The notes beneath the pieces were generated by a model that saw nothing but the letters and a program-made list of their open reading frames with translations, searched no databases and had not been told where the DNA came from. The position numbers and the translations under genes are program-made. 64,000 nucleotides of DNA from Agathobacter sp. (lineage in GTDB: Bacteria; Bacillota; Clostridia; Lachnospirales; Lachnospiraceae), in NCBI GenBank assembly GCA_017409825.1, contig JAFQRZ010000018.1:80582-144581 (forward strand), in the 5' to 3' direction. This document shows, one piece after another, positions 9,000 through 18,097 of this stretch (positions within the stretch are counted from its first letter, which is position 1; each line of letters begins with the position of its first letter).

Positions 9000-9686
9000 A
9001 AAACTTGCAAACAAAGGGGCTAACACAACAGTCATAATTCCTGCCACCACAATGGAAAGACTACTCATAGCCCCTTCAATTCTCCCCATTTCCAATGCTC
9101 GTGCGGTTCCAAGTGCATGTGCACTCGTTCCAATAGCAATCCCCTTTGCGATTGGACTTTTAATCTTAAACACCTTACATACCCATTCCGCACACACATT
9201 TCCCAAAATTCCTGTGATTACAATGCAAGCCACCGTTATGGTTCCATATCCACCTAATTCTTCACTCACACCTAACCCAATTGCTGTCGTAATAGATTTT
9301 GGCAACAAAGTTACATACTGTACATGTTCTATCCTAAGTAATAATCCTATAACAAAAATACTAAATAGACTTACAAATGTACCAATTGCAATTCCACCTA
9401 TAATTGCCTTCCAGTTTGCTTTTAACAGCTGTACTTTCTCATATAAAGGAATCGCAAGACATACCGTTGCTGGTGTTAACAAATACCCTAACATTTTAGC
9501 ACTTTCAAAATAAATCACATACTCAATATCGAAAATCATTAGAAACACAATAACTAAAAGAATCCCTATCAAAAGAGGATTACAGAAAGCTTTCTTTGTT
9601 TTCTTCTGTATTCCTCTTCCTATTTCATATGCCATAAGACTAATGAACACTCCAAACATGACTGAGGATTGTACGAACTCATTCAT
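8994..9686 (-). CDS. lrgB: LrgB/CidB-family membrane protein
   Basis: Integral membrane protein of 230 aa with about six hydrophobic segments. The signature LLPKSITTAIGLGVSEELGG (near residues 87-106) and IGTSAHALGTARALEMG near the C-terminus are diagnostic for LrgB. The family was named for murein hydrolase control. The B. subtilis PftAB pair moves pyruvate, and plant PLGG1, an LrgA/LrgB-like fusion, moves glycolate and glycerate in plastids. Here lrgB overlaps lrgA by 8 bp and follows a glycerate kinase, so glycerate or pyruvate movement is a better guess than holin control. AGGAGG precedes the start. It is the last gene of the seven-gene operon. Confidence 0.9.
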   Translation of the reverse strand: MNEFVQSSVMFGVFISLMAYEIGRGIQKKTKKAFCNPLLIGILLVIVFLMIFDIEYVIYFESAKMLGYLLTPATVCLAIPLYEKVQLLKANWKAIIGGIAIGTFVSLFSIFVIGLLLRIEHVQYVTLLPKSITTAIGLGVSEELGGYGTITVACIVITGILGNVCAEWVCKVFKIKSPIAKGIAIGTSAHALGTARALEMGRIEGAMSSLSIVVAGIMTVVLAPLFASFL

Positions 9687-10035
9687 CGTTTTCTTCCTCC
9701 TTTATCAGGCTATCTGTCACTTTTCCTGCCACAATCATAACTAATAACGTAACTGGTCCTACTACTAGCATAATCGGTAGAAACATTGCCTTTAATTCCT
9801 CTGCCATATCAATCAATCCTACTGCTGCTGGAATAAAAAGGACAGGCATAATTTCCACCAAAAAATCCCCTGTTTCTTTTATATTTTCTATTTTTATAAC
9901 ATTTGTCATAAGAAATACAAACATAAGAATTAATCCATATATACTTGCTGGAATTGGAAATGGCATAAAGTATTTTATAACTTCTCCCATTAAAGTTACC
10001 GCTAAGATAATTGTCATTTGCTTTAAGTATTTCAT
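9679..10035 (-). CDS. lrgA: LrgA/CidA-family small membrane protein
   Basis: 118 aa with four hydrophobic segments. FPIPASIYGLILMFVFL and the VEIMPVLFIPAAVGLIDM segment match the LrgA family, the partner of LrgB. AAGGAAG precedes the start. It begins 1 nt after the stop of the glycerate kinase and overlaps lrgB, so the three are translationally linked. The pair is likely a two-part small-carboxylate facilitator. The substrate is inferred from context only. Confidence 0.88.
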   Translation of the reverse strand: MKYLKQMTIILAVTLMGEVIKYFMPFPIPASIYGLILMFVFLMTNVIKIENIKETGDFLVEIMPVLFIPAAVGLIDMAEELKAMFLPIMLVVGPVTLLVMIVAGKVTDSLIKEEENDE

Positions 10036-10036
10036 A

Positions 10037-11275
10037 TTACTCTTCCTTACTAATCAGTCCAATTGCAACATCATTTACGTTTGTCCCCGTTGGTCCTGTA
10101 ATAATCAAGCCATCCACAGCTTTCAAACCATGATATGCATCATGATTTGTCATAATTGCATCATAATCATACCCTGCTTTTTGCAAAGAACTATAGGTAT
10201 CTCCATCCACATAACCACCTGCTGCATCTGTTGGCCCATCTGTTCCATCTGAGCCAACACTAATCAATGCCAGATTATCCATTCCACTAAGTGTAGCCGC
10301 AGCCGCAAGTGCAAATTCCTGATTACGTCCACCTAAACCATCTCCGCTCACATGAACAACGGTTTCGCCACCAGCTATATATGCAATGCCTTTTTCATCT
10401 TTATGTGCTTTTAATATATCTGCTAAGAAAATCCCTGCATCCTTAGCCTCACACTCTAAACAATCTGTTAGAATAATTGCTTCATATCCCATGCGTTTAC
10501 ATTCTCTAGCAGCCGCCTCACACAATTCTCTTACACTTCCGATTACACTGGTGTGAACATTTAATATTTCTTTTGGCGTCTCTTGCTGTAAAAGTTCTTT
10601 TGCTTTTTCACTAATCGAAAGATTGTATTTCTCTGCGATCTCCATTGCCTGCTGACAAGTAGATGCATCTGCTACTGTTGGTCCAGAAGCAATCATATCT
10701 AGTGGGTCTCCCACAATATCCGATAGAATAATAGCTTCAACTTTTGCAGGAGCACACCACTGTGCGAAACGTCCCCCTTTTACCTTCGATAAACGTTTTC
10801 GAATCGTATTCATTTCTTTGATATCTGCTCCACTATGTAGAAGTTGTTTTGTAATATTCTGTAATTCTTCTCCAGAAACCAAAGGAGTTTCAAACAAGGC
10901 ACTGCCTCCACCTGACAAAAGAAATAGTACCGTATCATCCTCATTCAAATCTGCAGTTGCTTCTAAAACAGCCTGTGTGCCTAAAAAACTATTTTCATCT
11001 GGAACAGGATGTCCTGCTTCATAACATGTTACATTTGGAATTTCTTCTAATACATGATTATACTTTGTGACAACCAGACCTTTATAAATTTCCTGTTCCA
11101 TACATTCTACAGCAGACTTTGCCATTTGCCAGCCCGCTTTTCCCACAGATATCAAAAATATACGACCGCTAAATTTTTTATTTTTTAAAGCTCGTTTTAT
11201 AGCAGAATCTGGACTCATTTCTGCAATCGCAGTCCTTGCAATTTGTTCTGCATCATTACGCAATTTTATATTCAT
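10037..11275 (-). CDS. Glycerate 2-kinase, MOFRL family
   Basis: Phosphorylates D-glycerate to 2-phosphoglycerate with ATP, feeding lower glycolysis. At 412 aa it matches the GckA/TtuD class II kinases. The N-terminal domain (about residues 1-240) has ISVGKAGWQMAKSA, LLSGGGSALF and LSDIVGDPLDMIASGPTV. The C-terminal MOFRL domain has GGETVVHVSGDGLGGRNQE, SVGSDGTDGPTDAAGG and GPTGTNVND. GAGG precedes the start. The ATG overlaps the stop of the upstream GPH transporter by 4 nt, and lrgA starts 1 nt downstream. Such tight coupling to a sugar symporter implies that glycerate is a product of the imported compound. It is unrelated in sequence to GarK/GlxK kinases. Confidence 0.93.
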   Translation of the reverse strand: MNIKLRNDAEQIARTAIAEMSPDSAIKRALKNKKFSGRIFLISVGKAGWQMAKSAVECMEQEIYKGLVVTKYNHVLEEIPNVTCYEAGHPVPDENSFLGTQAVLEATADLNEDDTVLFLLSGGGSALFETPLVSGEELQNITKQLLHSGADIKEMNTIRKRLSKVKGGRFAQWCAPAKVEAIILSDIVGDPLDMIASGPTVADASTCQQAMEIAEKYNLSISEKAKELLQQETPKEILNVHTSVIGSVRELCEAAARECKRMGYEAIILTDCLECEAKDAGIFLADILKAHKDEKGIAYIAGGETVVHVSGDGLGGRNQEFALAAAATLSGMDNLALISVGSDGTDGPTDAAGGYVDGDTYSSLQKAGYDYDAIMTNHDAYHGLKAVDGLIITGPTGTNVNDVAIGLISKEE

Positions 11276-12687
11276 AAATGAAACCTCTTTTCTTTAAAAA
11301 ACTGTAACAGCACAATAATAACAGGATATATCAAAGCTTGACATCCAATGGCACAGAAAACGAAAAAGCCTTGAACCATATCACTTTGCACTGGGATTGT
11401 ACTCACAGATGATGGAGCAATATAGCCCAACTGCGTTAATCCAAAATTAAGAATAAATAATCCAACTCCTGTGGAAAGAGTTATAATTACATTGTATATA
11501 GAGGATGAAAATCCATCACAACGAACTCCACTCTGCTCTTCCACATCATCTAGTGCATCACCAAATAGAGCCGTTACCATGAAAGCGGACGGGATAAGTC
11601 CTGTTGATTTTATCATTTGACCTATCAATACCATTTTTAGATTTTGTGGATTCAAAAGGCAAATCACAGTTCCAATTGTAGATAGGAAAAAGCCAAGTTG
11701 CATTGCTTTTTTTCGTCCCAACTTTACACAAATAGGACGAGCTAAAAACATCCCCATTCCCAATGGTCCATTTCCAACTGTATAATATAACATCTGGGTA
11801 ATACCATCATTATAGTCGCCTAATACCCAATTACAATAATAAAAAGTAGCAGAATTTGACAAACAATTAACGACATGTATCAAAATAAGATAAATCATGA
11901 GAACCATCCAGCTTCTGCTCTTTAAACACAGTATTAGTTGTTCTCTCAAAGTTCTCTTTTCTGGAGCAAATGCAATTTTCTCTGAGTCTTCTCTAGACTC
12001 CTCCGTCACACGTTCTCTTGTATAATAATACTCCAATAAAATAAATGGAAATGCAATACAAGAAATCAATGTCATAACCATGACCCAGGCATTTTTATTT
12101 ACTCCAATTGCAGGAATAATAAGGGTCGGAAACAATACCGCCACAATACTGCCCGAAATCATGTGTTGGGAATTTGCAAGTACAGATAATTTACTTCGTT
12201 CTGCCACGTTCTTTGTTGATAGCGGAACCATTAAAGTATGACTGGTATTGTATGCTGTATAAGCAACTGAATAGAACAGATTATAACTAATAAAAATCCA
12301 CACTACCAAAAACCAATCACTTCCAGATGGTACCACAAACAAAAGAATCATACTAAGCACTAAGAGTGGTGCAGAAAACAAAATCCATGGCCGTGCTTTC
12401 CCTTGACGAGAATAGAATCGGTCAATGATAACCCCCATAATCACAAATGTAAACGCATCCAATGCTTTTACCACGATAGGAAATAAACTTAAAAACCATC
12501 CGCCCCAGATATGTCCAATATTCATAACATCTGTGTAGTATACATTTAAATAATGATTCAGAATGCTATTTAACATCATGACACTAAACGGACCCAAAAG
12601 ATAGCCATACAAGCGTTCTTTTTTCGTAATCTTATCACTTCTTATACGACTATCAAAAATTTTAGCATTTAAAAAATCTTTTTTCAT
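11272..12687 (-). CDS. GPH/MelB-type sugar symporter
   Basis: 471-aa, 12-segment cation symporter. It resembles the transporter at 41622-43064 in [41 protein letters not shown] and the YYYTRERVTEE loop after segment 6. It lies 6 bp after the GH3 gene and overlaps glycerate kinase by 4 nt, so its substrate is probably a glycoside that GH3 cleaves inside the cell. No strong ribosome site is seen, so translation may be coupled to GH3. Confidence 0.9.
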   Translation of the reverse strand: MKKDFLNAKIFDSRIRSDKITKKERLYGYLLGPFSVMMLNSILNHYLNVYYTDVMNIGHIWGGWFLSLFPIVVKALDAFTFVIMGVIIDRFYSRQGKARPWILFSAPLLVLSMILLFVVPSGSDWFLVVWIFISYNLFYSVAYTAYNTSHTLMVPLSTKNVAERSKLSVLANSQHMISGSIVAVLFPTLIIPAIGVNKNAWVMVMTLISCIAFPFILLEYYYTRERVTEESREDSEKIAFAPEKRTLREQLILCLKSRSWMVLMIYLILIHVVNCLSNSATFYYCNWVLGDYNDGITQMLYYTVGNGPLGMGMFLARPICVKLGRKKAMQLGFFLSTIGTVICLLNPQNLKMVLIGQMIKSTGLIPSAFMVTALFGDALDDVEEQSGVRCDGFSSSIYNVIITLSTGVGLFILNFGLTQLGYIAPSSVSTIPVQSDMVQGFFVFCAIGCQALIYPVIIVLLQFFKEKRFHL

Positions 12688-12693
12688 AGTTTG

Positions 12694-15192
12694 CTATTTA
12701 CTTTCTAAAACAGTATTCTGTCTAATCATACGAAGTATTCTTGATGCACAACGTTTTACGTCATCTCGATTTACAATACCTTCAGCAAGTGCTTTTTTCA
12801 ATGCCTCTTTTTGGTCTGGACGTCCTGGACAAATCAAATCACATTGTGCCTGCATTGCTTTTAACACATCTCCTGTTGCAGGAACCATACAGTCTTCTTT
12901 GCTGGCTTTCATAGAATCCCAGTCACTCATAACCATACCTTCAAATCCCCATTCGTTGCGAAGTACTTTAACTAGAAGGTCATAATTATTTGTACAATAT
13001 ACTCCATTTACTTTGTTATAAGCTGCCATAACAGTCATAGGATTTGATTCTTTTATTGCAATCTCAAAACCTCTAAGGTATATTTCTCGAAGTGCACGTT
13101 CAGATACATTCGATGAAGATCTGTTTCTTTCTAACTCACAGTTATTTGCAACAAAGTGCTTGATACTCATTCCTTTTCCTGGATGTTTTTGAACACCGCG
13201 AATAATAGCCGCAGCCATCTTTCCAGATACATAAGGATCTTCACTATAATATTCAAAAGTTCGTCCACAAAGTGGATTTCTATGAATATTAATTCCTGGT
13301 GCAAGCCAAATTGTTACACCGTAGGCTTCCATTTCTGCGCCTACTGCATCTCCTACTCGTTCCAATAAACCTTTATCAAAAGTCTGTGCCAAAAGCTGCG
13401 AACAAGGCCATGCTGTAGCATATTGATAATGTTCAATACCATCTTCTGGATTTGCCATACGAGACTTTAATCCCATACCCGCAATACCGAAAAGATAACG
13501 TTTATAGGCTTCCATTACTTCTGGTACACGAGAAGGTTTGAATGTACCATCTTCCATCTCAACAATTCTACAAGTAAGATTTAACCCTGCAGGACCATCC
13601 GATAAAATCACGTTTGGAATTCCAAGTTCTTCATAATTATCTGGACTTGTTGTACCACTGGCGCCCATCGCCATAACCTGAAGATTTGGATTCGATGTTC
13701 CACCACCTAATACTAAATTTATAAGCTGTTCATCTGTCATCTGGTCTACATATGGATCTACATTTACATCCAACTTAGGATAGATATGCTCTATTGTCTT
13801 TACAGCATCATCCGCAATCGTAATTCTTTGCACCTTAGACAAATCTTCAAAAGGACGAACAGGCGCTTGAATTTCTTTTATTTCATGCTCTACTGGACAT
13901 GCAGCAAAGCATTTTTCAATAATCTGTTCACTCTTATTTTCAAGAACAGCTATCGGATTGGTATTATTTGATGCATTTCCTAAACGAATAATATATTCAC
14001 CTTGACGTAACACAAAACTGTTCTTTGATTCATCATAGCAGCCAAGTCCCTTCATGTTTGTCTCTAATGTATACTCCTTGGTTTCACCTGCTTCAATCAC
14101 CTCTGTCTTGGTAAAGTCAATCAGTCTTTGGTATTCTGCACCAGTCTCACCAAATGGTACTGTCGCATATAACTGGATTGCTTCTTTACCTGCGACATCA
14201 CCTGTATTTTTTACTTCTACTGTAACTCTAAGTACATCACCTACTAATTCAACCTTTTTTTCTTTCAACTCAAATGATGTATAAGAAAGACCATATCCAA
14301 AATGGAAACGTGGTTCCACACCAAAAGAATCAAAATATCGGTAGCCCACATAGATACCTTCGTTATATTCCTGATTTAATGGGTCCTCTGCGAGGTATGA
14401 GTATGTAGAATTGCTAGGAATATCCTCAAAACGATATGCCCATCCCGTAGCTAGTTTTCCGGAGAAATTAACTTTTCCAGACAACACATCTGCAAGAGCA
14501 TTACCACCTTCTTCGCCACCTTGCACATAATAAACAAGTGCACTTACATGAAGCGAATCTAAGAAGGACACATCCACTACACCACCTGCATTAACGACTA
14601 CGATAAAATTTTCAAAAGCTTCACTTGCAATTTTCAGATTTTCGATTTCTACATCATCTAATCTGTAATCACCCTGAATGTCTTTTCTGTCATTTCCTTC
14701 ACCAGCTTGTCTTGCAAGAACATAAATTGCTGTATTACAATTATTTTCCTTTGCCGCTTTAATATCTTCCTCTGTAATTATAACTCCTGTTGGATGTGCA
14801 AAAGGTGGTATCATATGAAGAATTTTACTAAATTCTCTAACACCTTTTACCAATTCTTCCATTCTATTTCTATAATCTTCATAGGTATCTGCATAGAACT
14901 GATCAAAACGATCTAACCAACGGTTGGATGTGATTTGAAAACCTGCGGCGTTCATGCCTTCTTCGATAGTTACGCTATATCGTTCACGTACTGCTCCCGA
15001 TCCAGTTCCACCTTTTACGGTCATTCGAACCCCTGACCCAAATAAAGCAATTTCTTTATTTTTTAGTGGCAAAATTCCATCATTTTTTAATAAAACAAAT
15101 CCATCTGCAGCAGCTTCTCTTGCTAGTGCTCTATTACGAAGTTCCATTTCGCTTGGTTCGCTGCATGTTGTTGCTAATACAATACTTTTCAT
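12694..15192 (-). CDS. GH3 beta-glycosidase with permuted domain order
   Basis: 832 aa, no signal peptide. The domain that is C-terminal in ordinary GH3 comes first: REAAADGFVLLKNDGILPL near residue 26, KGGTGSGAV, then the alpha/beta sandwich with EGIYVGYRYFD and a fibronectin-like domain (about residues 310-420). The (beta/alpha)8 barrel follows: ILSDGPAGLNLT, INIHRNPLCGRTFEYYSEDP, KHFVANNCE and the nucleophile Asp in GMVMSDWDSM near residue 768. This reversed order is known from Butyrivibrio BglA-like beta-glucosidases. Activity is likely beta-glucosidase or beta-xylosidase type. It sits 21 bp after the MBL-fold gene and 6 bp before the transporter. Confidence 0.9.
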   Translation of the reverse strand: MKSIVLATTCSEPSEMELRNRALAREAAADGFVLLKNDGILPLKNKEIALFGSGVRMTVKGGTGSGAVRERYSVTIEEGMNAAGFQITSNRWLDRFDQFYADTYEDYRNRMEELVKGVREFSKILHMIPPFAHPTGVIITEEDIKAAKENNCNTAIYVLARQAGEGNDRKDIQGDYRLDDVEIENLKIASEAFENFIVVVNAGGVVDVSFLDSLHVSALVYYVQGGEEGGNALADVLSGKVNFSGKLATGWAYRFEDIPSNSTYSYLAEDPLNQEYNEGIYVGYRYFDSFGVEPRFHFGYGLSYTSFELKEKKVELVGDVLRVTVEVKNTGDVAGKEAIQLYATVPFGETGAEYQRLIDFTKTEVIEAGETKEYTLETNMKGLGCYDESKNSFVLRQGEYIIRLGNASNNTNPIAVLENKSEQIIEKCFAACPVEHEIKEIQAPVRPFEDLSKVQRITIADDAVKTIEHIYPKLDVNVDPYVDQMTDEQLINLVLGGGTSNPNLQVMAMGASGTTSPDNYEELGIPNVILSDGPAGLNLTCRIVEMEDGTFKPSRVPEVMEAYKRYLFGIAGMGLKSRMANPEDGIEHYQYATAWPCSQLLAQTFDKGLLERVGDAVGAEMEAYGVTIWLAPGINIHRNPLCGRTFEYYSEDPYVSGKMAAAIIRGVQKHPGKGMSIKHFVANNCELERNRSSSNVSERALREIYLRGFEIAIKESNPMTVMAAYNKVNGVYCTNNYDLLVKVLRNEWGFEGMVMSDWDSMKASKEDCMVPATGDVLKAMQAQCDLICPGRPDQKEALKKALAEGIVNRDDVKRCASRILRMIRQNTVLESK

Positions 15193-15213
15193 TACTATCT
15201 TTTCCTTCCTATT

Positions 15214-15888
15214 CTATACTGGAAATATACTCCCATTTGCAAATCTAACGTTAAAATGCACAGGCTCCTTGTGAGTATCATGTGTCATATCAAGCACCGT
15301 ATCGTGTCCTGTATACACATATCTTGCCTCTGTCTTTACACGTTCCATTGTCTTTTTGCTCAAAGTCTCATCTACAGACATCAATTTCATATCTTCCCAC
15401 ATTTCATATCTGTTTTTAATTGCGTCAGAACATAAAATCGTATTTCCACATTGTAACCCAATAAGACCATAAGTGTGTCCTGGAAGTTCCATTACCTTTA
15501 CGGAGTCTGATATATAATCACCTTCTTTTACAAAATGAAGATGACCTCTTCCTTTGATATATTCGCGTGTCTGAATACAATGCCATTCGTCCGGCTGTTC
15601 ACAAACGTTCTTCCATTCTACTTCACTCATATGTATCTGCGCATTTTGAAAAAGTGGTAAATTTCCTACATGGTCAAAATGCATATGACTAATAACTACA
15701 TCCGTAATATCTTCTGGAGTAACTCCTGCCTGCTTTAAACCCTCCTTTAACTGAAGTGCACATCCTCTCGCACCACAATCATAGAGTATTTTTTTATCAC
15801 CTTCTGTAATCAACGCTACGGTACTATACCCTACGATTCCAAATTCTGTCATAAAAGGTTTGCCTTCCAGAATCTGTTCTATTTTCAT
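15214..15888 (-). CDS. Metallo-beta-lactamase-fold hydrolase, lactonase-like
   Basis: 224-aa cytoplasmic two-zinc hydrolase. The metal motif HMHFDH is at residues 68-73, followed by ELPGHTYG, the bridging Asp in CSDAI and the late His in YTGHD. Length and layout resemble AiiA-type N-acyl-homoserine lactonases, but the family covers many ester, lactone and thioester hydrolases. Within a glycosidase-glycerate kinase operon it could open a sugar lactone or an ester. GAGG precedes the start, 11 bp after the GHL6-like gene. Fold secure, substrate unknown. Confidence 0.8.
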   Translation of the reverse strand: MKIEQILEGKPFMTEFGIVGYSTVALITEGDKKILYDCGARGCALQLKEGLKQAGVTPEDITDVVISHMHFDHVGNLPLFQNAQIHMSEVEWKNVCEQPDEWHCIQTREYIKGRGHLHFVKEGDYISDSVKVMELPGHTYGLIGLQCGNTILCSDAIKNRYEMWEDMKLMSVDETLSKKTMERVKTEARYVYTGHDTVLDMTHDTHKEPVHFNVRFANGSIFPV

Positions 15889-15899
15889 TTCTCTAACCT

Positions 15900-17894
15900 C
15901 TACTCTTCGTTTTCAATCACAATTGCTTCGTATACGTTAAGACAATCTAAAACCAACTTACCTTGATTCCATGTCACATTTCCACCATTGAGAGCCTTCA
16001 CTTTAGAACCTTCTTTGAAGTTCCAATCTAATGAAATCTGATATAATGGCACTGGTTCAAAAAAGCTATTCGCAAAGCAGCCTGTTGTATTAATCAATTG
16101 AATCAATGTATGTTTCTCATTTTTGTGTACAGTAATTTCACACATTGGTGTTGTGTTCTTTGAAATGCTAACTACTCCACACACGTTAAGCAATAAATCT
16201 TTCATAAAAGTGAACGTGTTTTCTTGTCCTTGTTCATAATAGAATGTACCCACAAGCCATGGGACATAAATTCCAAATCCTTCTCCATAGGATGATTTCA
16301 ACACACCTGAAATTTCTGAAAATTCTTTTGGATAACATACCTCTGGTGGACCGTAAAGTTGTTCTGGAATCAACTTCATATAAGTTTTAGTCTTTGACTC
16401 ATCTTGAATTTCTGAAACAACCACTTCTTTACCTGGGATAATATAACTCAATCCCATATCCGTACAGTATGAAAACATTTTCTCATCTGCTTCTGTGATT
16501 TCATAAAGAGAAGACTTCAAATTCATTCGTTTTTCTAGAATCTTTCCAACCCCTAATGATTTTATAGCATTTTCTGTTCTAGGTCTGAAATTCACAGCAT
16601 TGCATCCACTTTCTCCAGTTGCTAAAAGTATGCCACCTCTTTCCACGTAAGCATCCAAAAGAGCTGCTACCTCGTCAGAAATAAAACGTGTATCCGCAAG
16701 AATCACTAATTTTTTCTTATCTAAAAGCTCTGGTGTTACATCTTGAAGTTTCATTTCATCAAAAGGAATATGACATTCCGTTAATGCTCTGATAAATCCA
16801 GAAACTTCTGCATCCACTCTTGCTAAAAGCATTTTATGTATCAAAAGAACTTCTGCGTCAGATTTTAATCCTTCATAAACAGATTCATGCTCTGCATAAA
16901 AATCAAATATTTTTTTCGATGCACGGATACTAGAGCGATCTCTATGATGTTCCAAATCACCCATAACAAAAAGACTAGTACTACCAGAATTTGCTAAATT
17001 CTGCCACTGTCTTACCTCTAATAAAGCAGGTGAAATTGCAGTATGACGATATTGAAATCCTAAGAAATCTGTAATTGCACTATCGCAGACTTTATCTAGA
17101 TTTGGTCCCACTGTTTTTCTCGCATTGGTAGAAGTCTGATAAATCCAAGATGGACGATCCATATCCTGATTACTTTCTACTCTATAATAATCAAATCCAT
17201 TTACAGCTATTCCTGAGTTGATGGATTTCACTACCTCATACATCATCTTTTTCTGTTTGGCCATACACTGATTTTTGAAACCCATATATTTTCCAAACAC
17301 TGGATTTCTACGGTCATCTGTTTCTGGAATTTCTGCACCAAACTGCTTTGCAAACAGTTTCTTACAATTTTCGCAATGACATGGACCATATACATTAAAA
17401 TCATAATCCACAATCACTGCACTACTCATATTACAGAACAATCCATCAAAATCATGTTCTGCAAATAACTCCTTTAATATTTCAAATACGTACTTTTGTT
17501 GATAATCGCTATTTACACAGGTTTGTACAAAACCATTGTAATTTACTATATTTCCTTCTGCTGTGCGATACGCCCAATCGGGATGTTCTTCAAAAACTTT
17601 TTCCTGAATCTTAGAAAAATCACAACGTGCGATTACTTTGATATCTCGTTTATGACATTCCTCTATCATCTGTTTTAAAGAATCTCCTGATAAATAATCA
17701 CTTTTTGGATGATAAGGCAGTTTCGTATCGTAACTTGCCAAAATGCCTGCTGCATTTAGTGTTACAGCAGTTGCATTAAAATCCTTTAATGTTTCTGCAA
17801 ACGCTACTGCATTCATTTGATCCATATCTATTTCACGCAAATTTGTTTGAACCATACGCCATGGGTAATTTACCCACCAATTTTCTTTTCCCAT
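15900..17894 (-). CDS. Putative glycosyl hydrolase, GHL6-like barrel plus amidotransferase-like domain
   Basis: 664 aa from MGKENWWVNY, which has GGAGG 8 bases upstream. Residues about 8-330 look like a TIM barrel of the hypothetical glycosyl hydrolase 6 class: FNATAVTLNAAG, HPKSDYLSG, ECHKRDIKVIARCDFSK, the HPDWAYR segment and DGLFCNMS. A CxCxxC segment (CHCENCKKLF) is typical of such proteins. Residues about 360-480 resemble the beta-galactosidase trimerisation/class-I amidotransferase-like domain (LDAYVERGGILLATGESG). No characterised activity is known to me for this class. It is the first gene of the seven-gene operon, divergent from the hydroxyacid dehydrogenase. Confidence 0.65.
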   Translation of the reverse strand: MGKENWWVNYPWRMVQTNLREIDMDQMNAVAFAETLKDFNATAVTLNAAGILASYDTKLPYHPKSDYLSGDSLKQMIEECHKRDIKVIARCDFSKIQEKVFEEHPDWAYRTAEGNIVNYNGFVQTCVNSDYQQKYVFEILKELFAEHDFDGLFCNMSSAVIVDYDFNVYGPCHCENCKKLFAKQFGAEIPETDDRRNPVFGKYMGFKNQCMAKQKKMMYEVVKSINSGIAVNGFDYYRVESNQDMDRPSWIYQTSTNARKTVGPNLDKVCDSAITDFLGFQYRHTAISPALLEVRQWQNLANSGSTSLFVMGDLEHHRDRSSIRASKKIFDFYAEHESVYEGLKSDAEVLLIHKMLLARVDAEVSGFIRALTECHIPFDEMKLQDVTPELLDKKKLVILADTRFISDEVAALLDAYVERGGILLATGESGCNAVNFRPRTENAIKSLGVGKILEKRMNLKSSLYEITEADEKMFSYCTDMGLSYIIPGKEVVVSEIQDESKTKTYMKLIPEQLYGPPEVCYPKEFSEISGVLKSSYGEGFGIYVPWLVGTFYYEQGQENTFTFMKDLLLNVCGVVSISKNTTPMCEITVHKNEKHTLIQLINTTGCFANSFFEPVPLYQISLDWNFKEGSKVKALNGGNVTWNQGKLVLDCLNVYEAIVIENEE

Positions 17895-18097
17895 ACTACT
17901 TTCCTCCATAAAATTATTGTTGCCCTTATTATATTTCCGTGGTATCGTTATATATATATCTGTTTTATTTTTTTTATATGCATTTTTATTTTCTTCTTTT
18001 TCTTCTTTAATTTGGATATATTTTTCTTATTTTAGAAATACACATGTTATTATTATTCTCTATAATAATTTTACCAAAAGAAAAGGAGAATAACCGT
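17895..18097. promoter_or_regulatory. Divergent promoter region, very AT-rich
   Basis: 203 bp between the operon ending at lrgB and the dehydrogenase-AraC pair. It contains long T-rich tracts and the segment GAAATACACATGTTATTATTA (18035-18055 region), which resembles GAAATATATGTTATTATTA upstream of the AraC gene at 7779. I could not assign -10 and -35 boxes with confidence. Confidence 0.4.

Noticed and set aside
8977-9513. Plus-strand open frame of 178 codons over lrgB
   Set aside because: Antisense shadow of lrgB, which carries the diagnostic LrgB motifs.
8994-10035. LrgAB as a phage-type holin system
   Set aside because: No endolysin, phage gene or LytSR regulator is present, and coupling to glycerate kinase points to transport.
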